A stretch of 64,000 bases of DNA from Amphiura filiformis (lineage: Eukaryota; Echinodermata; Ophiuroidea; Amphilepidida; Amphiuridae): contig NC_092628.1 of assembly GCF_039555335.1 (NCBI RefSeq), positions 62,636,735 to 62,700,734 of the forward strand, read 5' to 3'. Position 1 is the stretch's first letter; every line of letters begins with the position of its first letter. Shown here piece by piece: positions 1 through 13,507 of the stretch. Both the position numbers and the translations under genes were made by a program. Under the pieces are notes generated by a model. The model searched no databases and had not been told where the DNA came from. It saw only the letters and a list, made by a program, of their open reading frames with translations.

Positions 1-8
1 CTATAGCT

Positions 9-825
9 CAGAGAAGATGATAAAAGAGGAGGTCGCTCGCTGCCCACATCAAATAAATAATGTGTGCATCCGCCTATTGATGGAAACAATGATCTAATCC
101 GATTGATCAACTAATACGATAAGTGGCTTTGCGAGTCACGACTGCCTAGCTCTAGACGACGCATGCCCGGATATCAATTTGTTACGTCAGTTGACCGCGA
201 AATATAATTTCTGTATTGTTTGGCATGACTGGCTGCTAAATTTGACCCGAGATCCCTGTGAAAAAGACCCGCATTTTGGATCCAAATAGCATTTTTGGAC
301 ACGTTTGGACACAAAACGGGAGTATATTGAGAAACTGACACGAGTTTGAATTACTGATTACACTGGTTTTAAGTTTCCGTAAACTGCCGCAAATATTCAA
401 ATAGTTATCATTTAAATTTCTTTTCCTTTGACCTTATATTAATTTGATTGGAAAATTAATTATGCTTGACTTTCCATAACTTAACAATTTTTTGATTTTT
501 TTAAATGTGGAGTTGCGATATATATAATGCTTTTTCACTCGTTTAAAAATCATGGTCACCCTGGTTAGTATTATTTTTTTTAAAGAAAAAAGCATGATTT
601 GACTGCAAAATTGGGATTTTAACGATGTACTTCCGTGTGTGGAATATTTTCTCCACTAGAGAGAACTACCAAATCAGACGAAGCGTGTGGCGGATGAACA
701 GATTACCACAAAGGAAGTTTCAAGTGGTGTTTTAAGTACCCCAAACAAAGAAAAGTGAATGGAGGTTAACTGTGGGTAATCGGATTATTATGTTCGAGCG
801 ATCTCCTCTTTTCTCATCTTCTCTG
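9..825. mobile_element. Non-autonomous DNA transposon (MITE) with 7-bp target duplication
   Basis: The ends are inverted repeats of about 30 bp beginning CAGAGAAGATGA and continuing through an AAAAGAGGAG block to TCGCTCG. The direct repeat TATAGCT flanks both sides (2-8 and 826-832). No coding capacity is visible inside. A shorter relative lies at 8855-9027 and shares the ends and part of the left interior, so this is a mobile family. CAG-type ends recall hAT or P elements, but a 7-bp duplication is not diagnostic of either. Confidence 0.8.
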
Positions 826-832
826 TATAGCT

Positions 833-3540
833 GTTCATGCTCTGTTATACGACATAACAGTAAATGAGGCACATGTTATGTCCATAGCAACTAAGATGAT
901 CTGTGATATAGTCTAGTAAGATGATATGTGCATTCAGTCCAATCTCTTTTACCTGGGACCAAGCATTGTCTGGAGAAGTGAAAAATCTTGATAAGTGAAT
1001 CGTGTACTTTACATTTAATGTCCAAAGTGCTTAAATTGGGACAACAAAAAGGTATCAAAGCATACCTTAATGATTTTTACATTGGGGTACTCTAAATTGA
1101 CTAGTAGGGCTGCAATTATAATACACATCTTTAAAATCAAGATAATTGTGGACTTGCGTAGTATGCAGATGACACACAGTGCCCCATAATGCCAATGCAC
1201 TTGATTGATTCAATCATAACCTTACAAAATGGAGTTAACATGTCTTCCAGCTCATGAGACACTGCATGCTTCTCAGATTGATGGTGTATCTGTGATGGCG
1301 ATAAAGCAGATCAAGAGTTACCATATTCATTCCATTAAATGGCCAGGGTGCTTAACAAAGTCATTTTGGGTTGGGCACTTAGTTTTTATATTGTTTACAT
1401 AATATGGTGTATGTAAAAAATGGCCCAAAATATCAGTGTTTGATACATATGTGACATGATCAAGGGGAATGAGTCACATGTCGGCAATTTTCAATTAGAA
1501 GTTTTTACATCATTTTCTATCAGTTTACGAATGCTACATTTTGATACAAACTCCATCAAAATCGGACATCTGGTTACCGAGTTATGAGCAATTTCTCAAT
1601 GGCCGAAACCAATATAAAACAAGAATTTGAACCTTGTTTTTGCCAATATCTCAAAATCAATATTAGCGACATCCGACTCATTCCTCTTGATCATGTCACA
1701 TTAGTAGTTGAAACCTGCATGGAGTATCATGTATAGTCAAGTCCCTGGGTGGGTGCTTTTCGGCATGGGCGGTTAATGGAACGAATACAGTACTACATAA
1801 CTGTACATCATTACAGATCTGCTGTCTCATGTAGAAAGCCCCATTATGATATAAACACAGATGTATCACTTCTTAGTCTGGCTCTTGTTTGTATCATAAT
1901 TGCTGGTGCGAGTCAAGGAGCCCATGCCAGAACCTATAGAATCAAACTTCTGTACACTTGTAGCTATGAATCTTGGTACATTGATTCATCAGGGATGACA
2001 TCAAAATCTGATGTTTGATGCAGTATTCTCTGCATACTTGAGTATAAAGTATTCCAGATCCAGGTCCAGGATGTTGGTTATGCCTACTTCAATGTGGTTA
2101 TCAGACACAAGACCATAGATGCAGTGCTACCGATTCCTTGCAACTCGTATAGGTATTGACCGTATTGGTCCCTTATATTGAAGGGTCCCGGGTAAGAGAG
2201 CTAGAGACTAGGTGTGCCTCGTTTACTTTTCCTGGGTTATTGATGTTTGTATTTTGTATAATCAATAAAGACTATCCAAGTGCCATAAAGATGGATGTGC
2301 CAAGACCTATAATAATATACTTTGTATATTGTATCTATTATGGTTTCCATAGTAATGTCCATGACCATAATATAATCATAATAGTCAAAAATGGTGGCTG
2401 ATGTATATGTGACTCTTAATCGTATGAAAATAATGAAAACTGCAGCCAAATATACCATTTACACAGCTGAATGCCTCCATTATGGGTATAACCATAAGCC
2501 GCATCATGCATCATGGACTACTTTATAGAACCTTTGGTAATAGGATGGTATAGCCAAAATATACCAGTTACACAGCCAAATACCTTAGTTGGGTAACTGT
2601 AAGCAAGAACTCAATCCTGGTGTAATTGTAGGACACTTTTGCTGATGGGTTGATGCATGCAATACTTGATACATTCACGATGTGGTTCCAGGTTCGAGTC
2701 CCAATTATGCCTAAAGTGAGCATACTTCCCTATCAACATTTCAAGTTTTTATACATGTATAAGTTGAATCATTTTGATCTATACATTGATCAGCCAGCCA
2801 CTGGCCTTGTTTTTATTTTAAGTGTAATGAGCACACCACACACCGGTATTCAAGACTCAGTTATAGGCTTGCCTATTTGGGACTAATAATTGGACATCGA
2901 CCCATCTTGAGAAATACTTTCTACAGTACAACAGTTTATTGCGATCCAGTATCACAGAGTATGTGGTGAAACTTTGAGTACACCTCTGTGGTCCTCTACT
3001 AATGTAATTAACCTAGGAGTGGCAATGAGGCATACCATAATTTGATGACAACTTTGGAACTGAGGACAAGAATTTTAGGAAGTAAACATGATAAAACTGA
3101 GCTATGGAGTTTCTTATAGTGGAGGCTGTGTATGTTTGTTGTTTAAGATATATCCACACATAATTACTAAGGCTGTATTTGCTAATATTGAACACTGCAG
3201 TAAGACAATCAACATTATTATTAATGTCAGAAATTTATTTGACAAATGTAAAAAAAAACAATCTCAGTGAATAAAGCAAAGCTTTAGTGATATATTTCAA
3301 TATTTCTGTGTTCTAAACACATTGTCAACATTCTGTAAATAAAGTGTAAATTAAATGTACAGATTTCAAAGAAAAGTACTCAAAATGGTTCAATTTCTTT
3401 CATAATTTGAGTCAAACTTTTTTCTTATATGTACACAAAAGTCAAACTTTAACATTGAACTCAATATTTGTAAAAAAATAAACATTGAATTCAATATAAA
3501 GAAATTTAACCAATTTTTGTTCATGACAGGTACTTGGTTA
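833..3540. other. Intergenic, no gene seen
   Basis: AT-rich sequence with only short ORFs that lack recognisable domains. Two short related stretches near 2440-2480 and 2550-2590 share an AGCCAAATATACCA-like core. I see no RNA gene and no convincing exon. Confidence 0.6.
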
Positions 3541-3544
3541 ACAT

Positions 3545-4447
3545 GTAATCAGACTACAAGCTGATTTTTGATCCCAGAAATAAGGACTGATAAATCCTAA
3601 ATTATTATTATTTACAAGCCAATTCAAAAAGAAGTAAACTCATGTTTGCAGGGCTGTAACTACAGGCCCTATAAAGAATCTGCTATAAATGAAAATGTCA
3701 TGGGAAAGAGCAGATGTTCAACATTTAGATTTAAAAAATGTTGTATTTGCTCATCGCAAACTCAAGTTACACCCATTTGAATAAAAATACTCGGTTTTAG
3801 TAGCTGCACACGACTGATCGATTTTCATCTATTTCGCCGAATCAATAAAGTGTTAACAGGATTTATTTTTGAAAGGACAACTTTTGCTTTCAATTGATAT
3901 TCAACAAACAATGTTATGAATTCTAAAACATAAATACTGACAACATTAAATGAACAAAATTGTAAGTAAATATTGGATCTCTTGTGCCTCTCGGACTGTT
4001 AAGTTTTTGATGGCGTTCTCTTTATAAATATAAAAAGCAACTTAATACATGTACATTGCGCAATGCAGTTCTCATGCAAACATCTCTGCAAAATAGTTCA
4101 TAGCAATTATATTAAAATAATATTGCACTGTTTGACATAAATTCATAATCTTCACATAATTTGTTTGTCACATTTTGTTATATTGAATATTGCGCCTTAC
4201 CAAGCAATACACTGCACTACCTGACAAATGAAACCATCTACAGCTACAAAAATGGGTGGTTATACTCAAATTAGTATAACTTGGAGTTGCTGTGAGCAAT
4301 TACAATAATTCTTTATTTAGACATTTAGAATTTGCCCTTTCCAATGATATTTTCTTAAACATGAGTTTACTTCTTTTTGAATCAGCCTGTAAGTAATAAT
4401 AATTTAGGATTTTTGTAAACAGAGTACTAATTTCTGGGGATTAAAAC
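3545..4447. repeat. Diverged inverted-repeat element
   Basis: Two arms of roughly 200 bp (about 3545-3785 and 4255-4447) are inverted relatives. Both contain TTCAAAAAGAAGTAAACTCA-type sequence next to CCTAAATTATTATTA. Arm identity is patchy and no target duplication was found, so this is probably an old non-autonomous DNA transposon. The boundaries are approximate. Confidence 0.45.
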
Positions 4448-4628
4448 TACTTTTTTTTTTTTTAAATTACAGGACAGAGTCTTTGCAAGAAATGCTTTCA
4501 GTGTATACATAGCTAGATGTCTCTAAGGTTACCAGAATGGGACTAAATGTTCTCGCATTCAGAGTAGTGCTTGAAATAAGATGGGCCCTCAGTCCAAAAG
4601 TCTGAAAATCACTGTAGGCCTGCTGATT

Positions 4629-4828
4629 ACCCAGCAAATACAAAACGTTTTTGACATTTTTCGCAAAAGGTGGTCAGAAAACATTTAAATGTCAGGTTAT
4701 ATAAAGGGTATAAAATGTTTTCGTAACATTTAAAATTACTTTTTGATAAGGCCATCATAATTTAATCCTGTGTCTCAAAGCTTTGCCTGTTTAAAATGTT
4801 TTTTAAATGTTTTGTGTTTGCTGGGTAC
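4629..4828. mobile_element. CCCAGCAAA-type palindromic MITE
   Basis: The left end reads CCCAGCAAATACAAAACG and the right end is its near inverse, CGTTTTGTGTTTGCTGGG in family form. The interior is rich in AACGTTTT/AACATTT words and contains GGTTATATAAAGG. A longer member of the same family occupies 53005-53700 inside a LINE. Confidence 0.7.
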
Positions 4829-5809
4829 CTGTTGTTTACTCTTACAAAGTGTTACAAATATTTGGACCAGTGTAACATACAAAATTACAATTCAAGTCCT
4901 GGCCTGTTAACATTGATGAGGGCCCATACATTTCAAGGGCCATGGGCCCTTAAAGATGTTGGCTTATTTTGAGTACTGATACAGAAGATCTGTAACGGTA
5001 CCTTGCACACAGAGTAACCATGGTGTGTCAGCTAGGGTGTACATTATATTGGTGATTTGTTTGTGTGCATATCTAGACAATGACTAGGTTACCAGTTACC
5101 ACAAATCAGATAGTACATGGCTTCAAATAGGCCTGATGATGCATTTGAGATATGTGGTACTCTGTCTAGTAGGCAGGATTCTGCTGTGTTACCAATGATA
5201 ATCAGTTGCTCTGTATTGTTTTGATAGCACCAATAATATTATATGTCTATTCTAGTGCAATGTTGTATAGCCAATTTATTCCAACTATGTAAATGAGCAG
5301 CCACATATGTGAATGTTTGTTCATGTCAAGCCTAGATGCAATATACAATCATGTACACATGTCAATAAATAAAACAAACTATTATTCATGACACACTTGT
5401 CTTATATTGTGATATATAGTTTTCAAGCATTTTACGCTAGCATCATATTGGGTGGGATGGACCACAGACTACTGCAGACTATTCACCAACAGGTAAAATC
5501 CCAGCATCGCCCGTTAATGAGGGTCAATCTTTCCATGAAGTGTGACATTCAAAACTGCTACGCACCTGCCGCATATTTTTACAGCAAATGCGAAGACACA
5601 CAATGCTCTGTCGCATAATGCAAAGGCGAGTAATGCTGCCATGATTTGTTAGATATGCACGATCGAACAATCTGCCCTCATGATTACGGAGAATTCAGTG
5701 TACAACGCACAGGGACTTTGGCTGTTGGCGAATAATCTGTAGTAGTCTGTGGGACCCCAGTCAGATACCAGCTATAGCTTTACGTGGAGAGAATCAAAAA
5801 GTTTTGATA

Positions 5810-6049
5810 TAGTATCCCAGTGGGAACACCTGACATTGAAATTGGGTTGAAATCACATTGTATTTACAAATGGACTTCAACCTGACTTCAACCTCCTTAA
5901 TTTTTGCATTGAAAGTTGGTTGAAATCAGGTTGAAATTTTAACCTGATTCAACTAACCTCTAGGATGAAATCAGGTTAGGTTGAAACTTTGACGTTGTAT
6001 CAACGTTGATTCAACATCAAAATCCTAACCTGTGCACACTGGGATACTA
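5810..6049. mobile_element. Short palindromic MITE
   Basis: The ends are perfect 13-bp inverted repeats, TAGTATCCCAGTG and CACTGGGATACTA. The interior consists of repeated TTGAAATCAGGTTGAA-like words on both strands. No coding capacity. The TA at the tips could be the target duplication of a Tc1/mariner-type element, but this is not proven. Confidence 0.65.
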
Positions 6050-6439
6050 GGAATTTCAATTGAATAAACACAGCTTTCAACAGCTGAACACGATCCAACC
6101 GTAATCATGTTACGTATTTCAAACTACAACACAGACGAATGACTTTCGATACAATACTAACCAATCTTGAGTGCATTGGCATGGTTAGATTCCCTTCTGC
6201 GTTACGCATGTACAGTCACAGATGCTGGCATACATTGTGCAGTGTGCCCCCCAAAAAACAAAAATATCGTCACACAATGTCAGGCTGTGTTCATTCAATT
6301 GAAATTTCCACTGTAAAACCTTGGACTGGGACAGCTTACAAAAAGAATGCTGCTTCATAAAAGGTTAATGTTCTCAGGGGTGGAGCAAGTTATAAATATC
6401 CAGGGCCTCTACTATTGGTTGCTGTTAATGGTACTTGTC

Positions 6440-9400
6440 TCACATGATCTGATAACAACACCTGATTGGCTGCTTCTCTCCCAGTAGAAAAACAGCACGT
6501 TCCATAAACACAGAGGGGTAGTCTGTATGTAACCAGTCCCCTGCAAAACTTAGATTAGGAATTCCCAGTTCATTTGCAAGTGTTGCACGAGGGCGATATT
6601 TTTCCACATCTTTCAAATATGCTGGGTGTGTAGTCCCAGTATCGACATGGAAATCAAGAACTTTGAATTTTCTGTCAGAAATTTCAGGATAAATATCATT
6701 GACAATTGGTGAAATGAATTGCCAGAGTTTAGCATCATCTATATTGCCACTGTTCCATACATACAGATCAAATAAAAAGACACTACCACCTGTCTCATTG
6801 GCCCACTGTATAAACTCCTCTTGTAAGAGATGAAGTTGAGTTATGCAGGAGAGGGGAGAGAATTCCGGTGTCTGTAACATAACAGGTGTATTGGTATCAT
6901 CCAACTGCTTATCAAACCACACCCAAAGCAGCTTGTATGGCGGAGCTAGTGTCACTTTGCTGATTGTACGGTCAGAAATGTTTGTGAGGATCTTGTAAAT
7001 GTCTGTATTTGGTGATATTGATGAGATAGTGTTTTGGAAGATGTGTTTCACTCCTGGTATATCTGTGGCAATTATGGTGTGGTCATAGACTTCATCTGGA
7101 TGGCTGGATTCTGCTGTTACGCGATTGGTTTGGGAATCAAGCACCAATCCCTCCGCTTGTGAATTCAATTCAATTCTGTTAAAAAATATAAAAGTATAAA
7201 AAGATGTTAAAGTCTCTTCTTTGTCACTAGCAAACATTAAAAGTTTTGGTAAAATACAAATCATAAGTGGAGTTTATGTCAGTATTACAGCAAGAACAGG
7301 CAAGGAATTACTATATGATGATCAAGTACAGTAACTTGTGTGCTTGTTTTCATTGCTTGTTCCTGATTTTGCTTATATTGCATCACGTTTGGTAGCAGAT
7401 CTTTATCAGACAATGCAACTTTTATATCAGAAGACATGTTTTACTTATTTTATACACATGTATATTTTCCTGCATGCTTTTGTGGACCTGTAAATTGTGT
7501 CCTCTGAGGTACTGGTCAGTTAGGTTACTACAAATTGCACTGCCTCAGATATATTACCTTCATCTCAACTCAAGACTAAGTTGAAGACCAGTTTAGTGAC
7601 CTACCTGACTCCCAGAGACTTCAGTTTGTTCACCCATGCATCCAGTATCGCATCTTGAGAATTATGAACTGCCATATCCTTCCTGTTAGCCTTTAAAACA
7701 GAAAAATAATACTTAGAATGGTGTCTAAACCAAAACCCAAAAGTAGCTTCCGCATAATGTTTTTTGGCGTTTTCTATATCCCGGAGACCTACATATAAGA
7801 ATCTGTAGTGACACTGTAGCACCCATGAGCATTTAGCATTAAACAATGAGTAAGTTTTCATTCTCCATCGGGCAAGTTTAGAACTGTCAAGGTTGAGGCC
7901 TCTAGGCTGCCCCTTGCCAACTAATGGCTCTGAAAAGATCTGTTCATTGAAGACTGCCCCTTGTCAACAGAACAAGCATACCTCACTTATCTGCTAATGT
8001 AAAAGGTTTGGTGGCTCTGAAAAGAGCCATTCACTGAGGACTGCTCCTTGTCAACAGAGAACAAACAGGTTTACTTGTCCGACGGCGACCCTCTAAAACT
8101 TCCTTATTGTTATGAACACCAGTCGTAAAAACCTATCCCAAACAATTTTGCAGTACATGTCCCAAAAGTGATCCAATAGGGTTTTACAGTTGTATATCAA
8201 ATTAGTTGTATATTCCAAAGGATCCCAAATTTTTTTTAATTTTTCTCAATACAACCATTGGGTTCAAAAGGTATGTGCTGGAACAGGTCTATGATCAATT
8301 TCCAAGACATGCAAGGGACAGAAATTATAGTTGCATTATTATCACTATTATAGTAACTCCTGTAGTCCGCTCAAAATCACCATGGATATGTGGCTCCATC
8401 TAACACCATGGTTAGGGATGGGCTGTCGATGGTCTAAATATTTCTTTGTTTATGCATACATTCCACTCCTACACGTACCCCTAAATACATGCATTATTTA
8501 AGTGACCTCACCTTAGGATTACTAATTGAAAAGAAATGCGAGTAGAGTAGAAACTCAGCTGCACTGAATTTCTTTGGATCATTGAATGTCATAGCTAAAG
8601 CTGGTCTCAGTATGATTGCTGCGAATGGTGGATGCAAATTCCTGGCTTTATCGTAATCATCTGTGTGCACAAAAATTGGCAAAACAAAATCAATTATGGC
8701 ATGACAACAACTGCTATATTGAATGTTGTTTTTGTTTGTTTGTTTGTTTGCTTGTTTAATATTTACTAGTATTTACCTTATGAATGCTAAATTGAATATT
8801 ATGCTTCTTGTCACAGTTGTTCTGGTCATTGTACTTAACTTTGTTGTGTATACTCAGAGAAGATGAGAAGAAAAGGAGAGAGCTCCTCTTCAAACGAGCA
8901 ATGTGCATTGCCGCCTATTGATAACGAATAGGATTACACCCACTTCAGGAACCACTTCTGACTAATACAATAATTGGCTTTGCGAGTTCACGGTACACCT
9001 CCCACATACTTCTTCTCATCTTCTCTGGTATACTACAATTCTTATTGTGGCCACCTGCACAATAAGAATAAGACAAGGTATCTGACTGGTACATGCAATA
9101 CAGAGTACCTATATAGTACTAATGCTGCTACTGTACAGGACCCACCAGCAGTGGTATTCATGGTATTGCACAGGTACTACACTGGTACTCTCCTGGTACC
9201 AGCTAAGGTACATTGGTGACAGGGTAAACAATGCTGGCGTCTCAATACGAAGCTGGTAGTGTAGTAGTTGTTTTTGTTGTTGTTGATGTTGTACTTACCA
9301 AAATTCATGTGTCCAAACTTTTGATATACTTTGGTGTAGTCAAAGTTGACAAAGTCAAATCCTGCATGAATCCAATACATTGATTGCAAGATACTCAAAT

Positions 9401-12400
9401 TGGGGCTTCTCATTATCAGACCTGTAAGGAAATGAAACAAACTTGAACTTGTCTACAATCCATCAGAGATGGCAACACAATAGGACCTGCAGTGGGGCTT
9501 ACTCAGTAAAATGACCATACTGGGATGTGCCACAGACATAGGTCACATTTTGGCCATTTGGAGTTTCATTGATCCCTTTTTCTAGGCCTTATGGATGAGT
9601 CGTGTATTTTTTTTAATTTTCCCAATTTTTCTTTAAAAACTGGGAAAAGTTGTAAACTTTTCATATAGCGATGGGTCTCTACTCAAACCATCTCATATTT
9701 TGCTTACAGTTGCGCCACCAAGATCAAGTGTCTCTTTGATGCAAGTAAATGATAGCTATTGAAGTCAGGTGGCCCTATTTATTTATGCTACACATGTTTT
9801 TTGGGTTTTTTTTATAGCAAAATAAACACAGTTGAGGAACAATGTGCCGAGCAATCAAGTTGACTAGACAGCACGTGTCTTTTTCTCTCTGTAATTTATG
9901 AAAATTAGGTTGATCTTAGAGTAATTAAAAGCCGACTTACCCATGATATTCAATGGCCATGGCTCCCATGTGTAGATGTGTTCTCTCTGGTAGTCTCTAA
10001 ATTCAATGTCAGTAGCATCTACAGGATAGAAATGATGCTGCACTCCAAGGCGTTCTTGTATGTCATGGAATTGGTGATAATTGTGGAACACACCTGGTAA
10101 AAAAATATCAAAATAGTGTTAATTTGTTATTTGATCCACAAAATAATTGATTCTTAATTTCTGGAGACATACTTAACAAACAAGTTGCTTAAAACTTCTT
10201 GCTCCATCAAATGAAAATATATTTATTCTTTTTTTTGGGGGTCTCATCCCCTCCTGCCTCAATTTCTAGGATTATTGTTTTTAATTAAATGTAAAACTTT
10301 GAAATACTTTAGCAAAATTAAGTACAGATAAATAAGTTACTCAGAGACAAGGATCACTTCAAGTCTATTTGTGGTAGGCCCCCGGGGGGGTGGTCACTCC
10401 CATTGTGGCCTGTACACCATCCGCGATAATGAAAACACGTAAAAAGCGTACTTTTTCGTGGGTAGGCACAATACGCGTGTACCATGTTTAGGGTGTCAAA
10501 AACATGAACTAGAAACGTCGCGGTTTTCGACGCAAGGCGTCGAGTGGGATGCCTCCACCATGGGGCAATTTAAATGTGTACAAATCCATTTTTAGTAATG
10601 TGACCTCAGATGACCCCTGGGTGACCCTGGATGATTCCAAAATGACATGCCAAAAATTTGACTCTAAATGTTGACTGTACCCACCAAGTTTCATGCCCAT
10701 ACGACCAATTTTATTAATTTGACCTTAGATGACCCCTGGGTGACCCTGGATGACCCCAAAATGACCTTCCAAAAATTGACTCTAAATGTTGACTGTACCC
10801 ACCAAGTTTCATGCCCATAAGACAATATTTAGTAATTTGACCTTAGATGACCCCTGGGTTACCCCGGATGACCCCGAAATGACCTTCCAACAATTTGGCT
10901 CTAAATGTTGACTGCACTTACCAAGTTTCATGCCCATACGACCAATTTTATTAATTTGACCTTAGATGACCCCTGGGTGACCCCGGATGACCCCAAAATG
11001 ACCTTCCAAAAAATTGACTCTAAATGTTGACTGTACCCACCAAGTTTCATGCCCATAAGACAATATTTAGTAATTTGACCTTAGATGACCCCTGGGTGAC
11101 CCTGGATGACCCCGAAATGACCTTCCAAAAATTTGGCTCTAGATGTTGACTGTATCCACCAAGTTTCATGCCCATACGACAGTTTTTAGTAATTTGACAA
11201 TTTTAAAAATGACCTTTGACCTCAGTATATGACCTTGAACCCCACCCAAAAAAAAGTAGCCAGAGTTTTTGACCATGACCCACCTATCCTGAAAATTTGA
11301 AATCAATCCGCCAATCCATGCCCGAGATACAGCATCCGGACGGACGGACGGAAGCTCGGAAGCACAGAAGCTCGGACATTGCAAAAACAGTATGCCTCGC
11401 GGTGGAGGCATAAAAATTGGTAATACGCGGAAATGAAATTTAGGGTATGAAATTTGATACAAGGAATAAAATCCCTGTTTAGGGTGTGAAAAGGGTATCA
11501 TTTTAGCCAAGGGTTAAATCCTTGTTTAGGGTGCTTTTCAAAAGTTCATTATTGCGGATGGTGTACAGGCCACAATGGGAGTGACCCCCCCTGGGTAGGC
11601 CTACTAATGCAAGATGATAGAACTATATAGCAGCAGTTTATGTTGCATTTTTAATACTCAAACTTTAAGTTGCAAAGTTTAAAATGTCATGTTATACTAA
11701 CCTAGATGACCTGTGTCAACATGGAATGACCTTCCTAATTTTTCAACTTGAGTAGTTTTAATCCTTCCACCCAAATGACTGCTTGCTTCTCTAATGGTGA
11801 CATCATAACCACGCTCTGCTAATTCGAATGCAGCAGACAAACCAGCAACACCACCCCCTGAATAAAGAAAATGTTGTCAGGAAGTTCACATTTTGATAAT
11901 CTAAAACTAAACAATACAAACTAAATACCAACAAAAAATGAGATTACCTTTCGAGGTAAAATGTTTTTTTGTTGTTATTTAAAGATAATTAAGACCACAC
12001 CAATCAGGGTTAACACTTGTGTTACCATGGTTACTAGCAGAAAAGTGTTGAAAATAATACCAGTTGGAATGAAGTGGTCCTCTGGTAACAGAACATGCTA
12101 TTTTCAACACTTAAGTTTTTGGGGTGCATAAATATTTGTGATGGTTCATAAAAAACAGTCTGGGTAACAAAAAAGACATAACAAAGATAGTTCTAAAAAT
12201 GCAAATAATTCTCGGTTTGTGACTTGAGTTATATAGCATTTCTATCCACTAAATCAATGCGTATGACTTTAGTTGCAAACTTTTGTTAGATGTAAGGGGC
12301 AAAAGTACACTCTTCATGAGTAATGTTTTAATTTGCATAATTTATTCACCCTATATAAGCAAATTATGAAGAATTGCCAGCCTTTTCAGCTATCAAAATT

Positions 12401-13507
12401 AAGATTTCTTCAGAGATTCTTTTTTATGAATGGTTAGGAAATGGTGATCAAAATGTATTTTCATTAGCCAATTGGATTTTTGTGTATATTTACTTATTAT
12501 TAATTTGGTACATATTTATCTATGAATTGTATATTTACATATGATTTCTATATATTTACCTATGATTTCTATACATTTACCTATGATTTCTATATATATT
12601 TACCTATGATTAGAACACTTTTCTTGGTACCGTGTGGCAATCTCTCCGCATCATGTGGATTGGTTGGTGGGATGACTACTGGTGATTTAGGAAAACCTAT
12701 CAGAAGGGCAGTTATTAATGCTCCTGAAAATATAAACACCAGGATGACAGTGTCATGAATGGCATAAAAAGTTAGCCTTTATTAACTGCTCGATATTAGA
12801 ATGAGAGAATGTAATTTGTTTTAAGAACTTGAATAAGTAAGTCTAAGAATTAAGTTTTTTTGTTTGTTTTATTTGTTGTGAATGTATCATTATCATTCAT
12901 TTTTACTAAAAACTATCCAATGATGATTTTTGTTCCTCTATAGTTCAACCACTTGGTTTTTACTGTATTCAGATCACTGTTCCTTCTGATGGTCATCAAA
13001 CAATAGTAACCATTCATTTTTTTTTTGTCACAAAACAAATGACTGTATAATTCAAAAGTCCTCGGCATCAATAACATTAATAGAAAGTTGGCCTTGTTAT
13101 GACCTCACCATGTTCAGTGTTTGGCTAAGAATAGCGATTATTTGGCTGAGAATGTGACCTTTTATAAGATGAAAGATTTCTACAATGCACTTTGAATGAC
13201 CCTACAATTGTGTGTGTGTATGTATATGACTCAGGGGTAGAACTTTACCCAGTTATTTATATTAAAAAATAGCTATGTTGATCACGTCTTCCACTTACTC
13301 AGCTCTGCATCTTACACAGCCATTTACTTCCATTATTCTTTGGAATGTTATCAAGGCTACAGTACATTGTAGGTTAAAACATTGATTCTCGCGAAGACAA
13401 CCGGGTGAAGACTATTATTATTCTTAGGTGATTATTCTGGTACCAACAAATGAAAAAAGAGTTTACTTACCAACAGCACACGTAATGGTTACCCACAACT
13501 TCGGCAT
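6440..13507 (-). CDS. FAD-dependent oxidoreductase of the amine-oxidase / carotenoid-desaturase type, eight exons, 519 aa
   Basis: Exons (minus strand, in order): 13471-13507, 12604-12723, 11702-11857, 9941-10093, 9299-9421, 8512-8660, 7605-7690, 6440-7175. Every junction has GT/AG borders and all phases agree, giving 1,560 nt. The first methionine opens a hydrophobic stretch (about residues 5-23) that is a signal anchor or signal peptide. Residues 47-58 (KSVLIIGGGVAG) form the dinucleotide-binding fold, followed by SSHLGGRI. Near residue 485, FAGDWL followed by MERAV is the usual C-terminal FAD-contact region. Exon 3 holds the HVDTGHLG segment seen in desaturase-like enzymes. The family oxidises or isomerises hydrophobic substrates such as carotenoids; the substrate here is unknown. 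Introns carry MITEs at 8855-9027 and 10381-11593. A less likely alternative is a prenylcysteine-oxidase relative. Confidence 0.85.
8855..9027. mobile_element. Deleted relative of the 9-825 MITE, inside an intron
   Basis: The ends CAGAGAAGATGAGAAG and CTTCTTCTCATCTTCTCTG are inverted repeats. GTATACT flanks both sides (8848-8854 and 9028-9034), again 7 bp. Internal words CCGCCTATTGAT and TTGGCTTTGCGAGT are shared with the 9-825 element. It lies between the exons at 8512-8660 and 9299-9421 of the oxidoreductase gene. Confidence 0.8.
10381..11593. mobile_element. Intronic DNA transposon with an internal minisatellite
   Basis: Inverted ends of about 50 bp share GTCACTCCCATTGTGGCC and GTACACCATCCGC. 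The 8-bp direct repeat GGTAGGCC flanks both sides (10373-10380 and 11594-11601), which fits a hAT-type target duplication. Five tandem units of 118-120 bp fill the centre. No transposase is visible, so it is non-autonomous. It lies in the intron between the exons at 9941-10093 and 11702-11857. Confidence 0.8.
10602..11197. repeat. Five tandem units of 118-120 bp
   Basis: Units start at 10602, 10721, 10839, 10958 and 11077. Each opens GACCTTAGATGACCCCTGGG and later contains CCACCAAGTTTCATGCCCAT. TGACC words recur several times per unit at short spacing. Units are about 90% alike by eye, with two alternating variants (ACGACCAATTTTATT versus AAGACAATATTTAG). Confidence 0.85.

Noticed and set aside
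10602-11510. Minus-strand ORFs across the 119-bp tandem repeats
   Set aside because: Open frames arise from repeat units that avoid stops by chance; no domain, and they lie inside a non-autonomous transposon within an intron.
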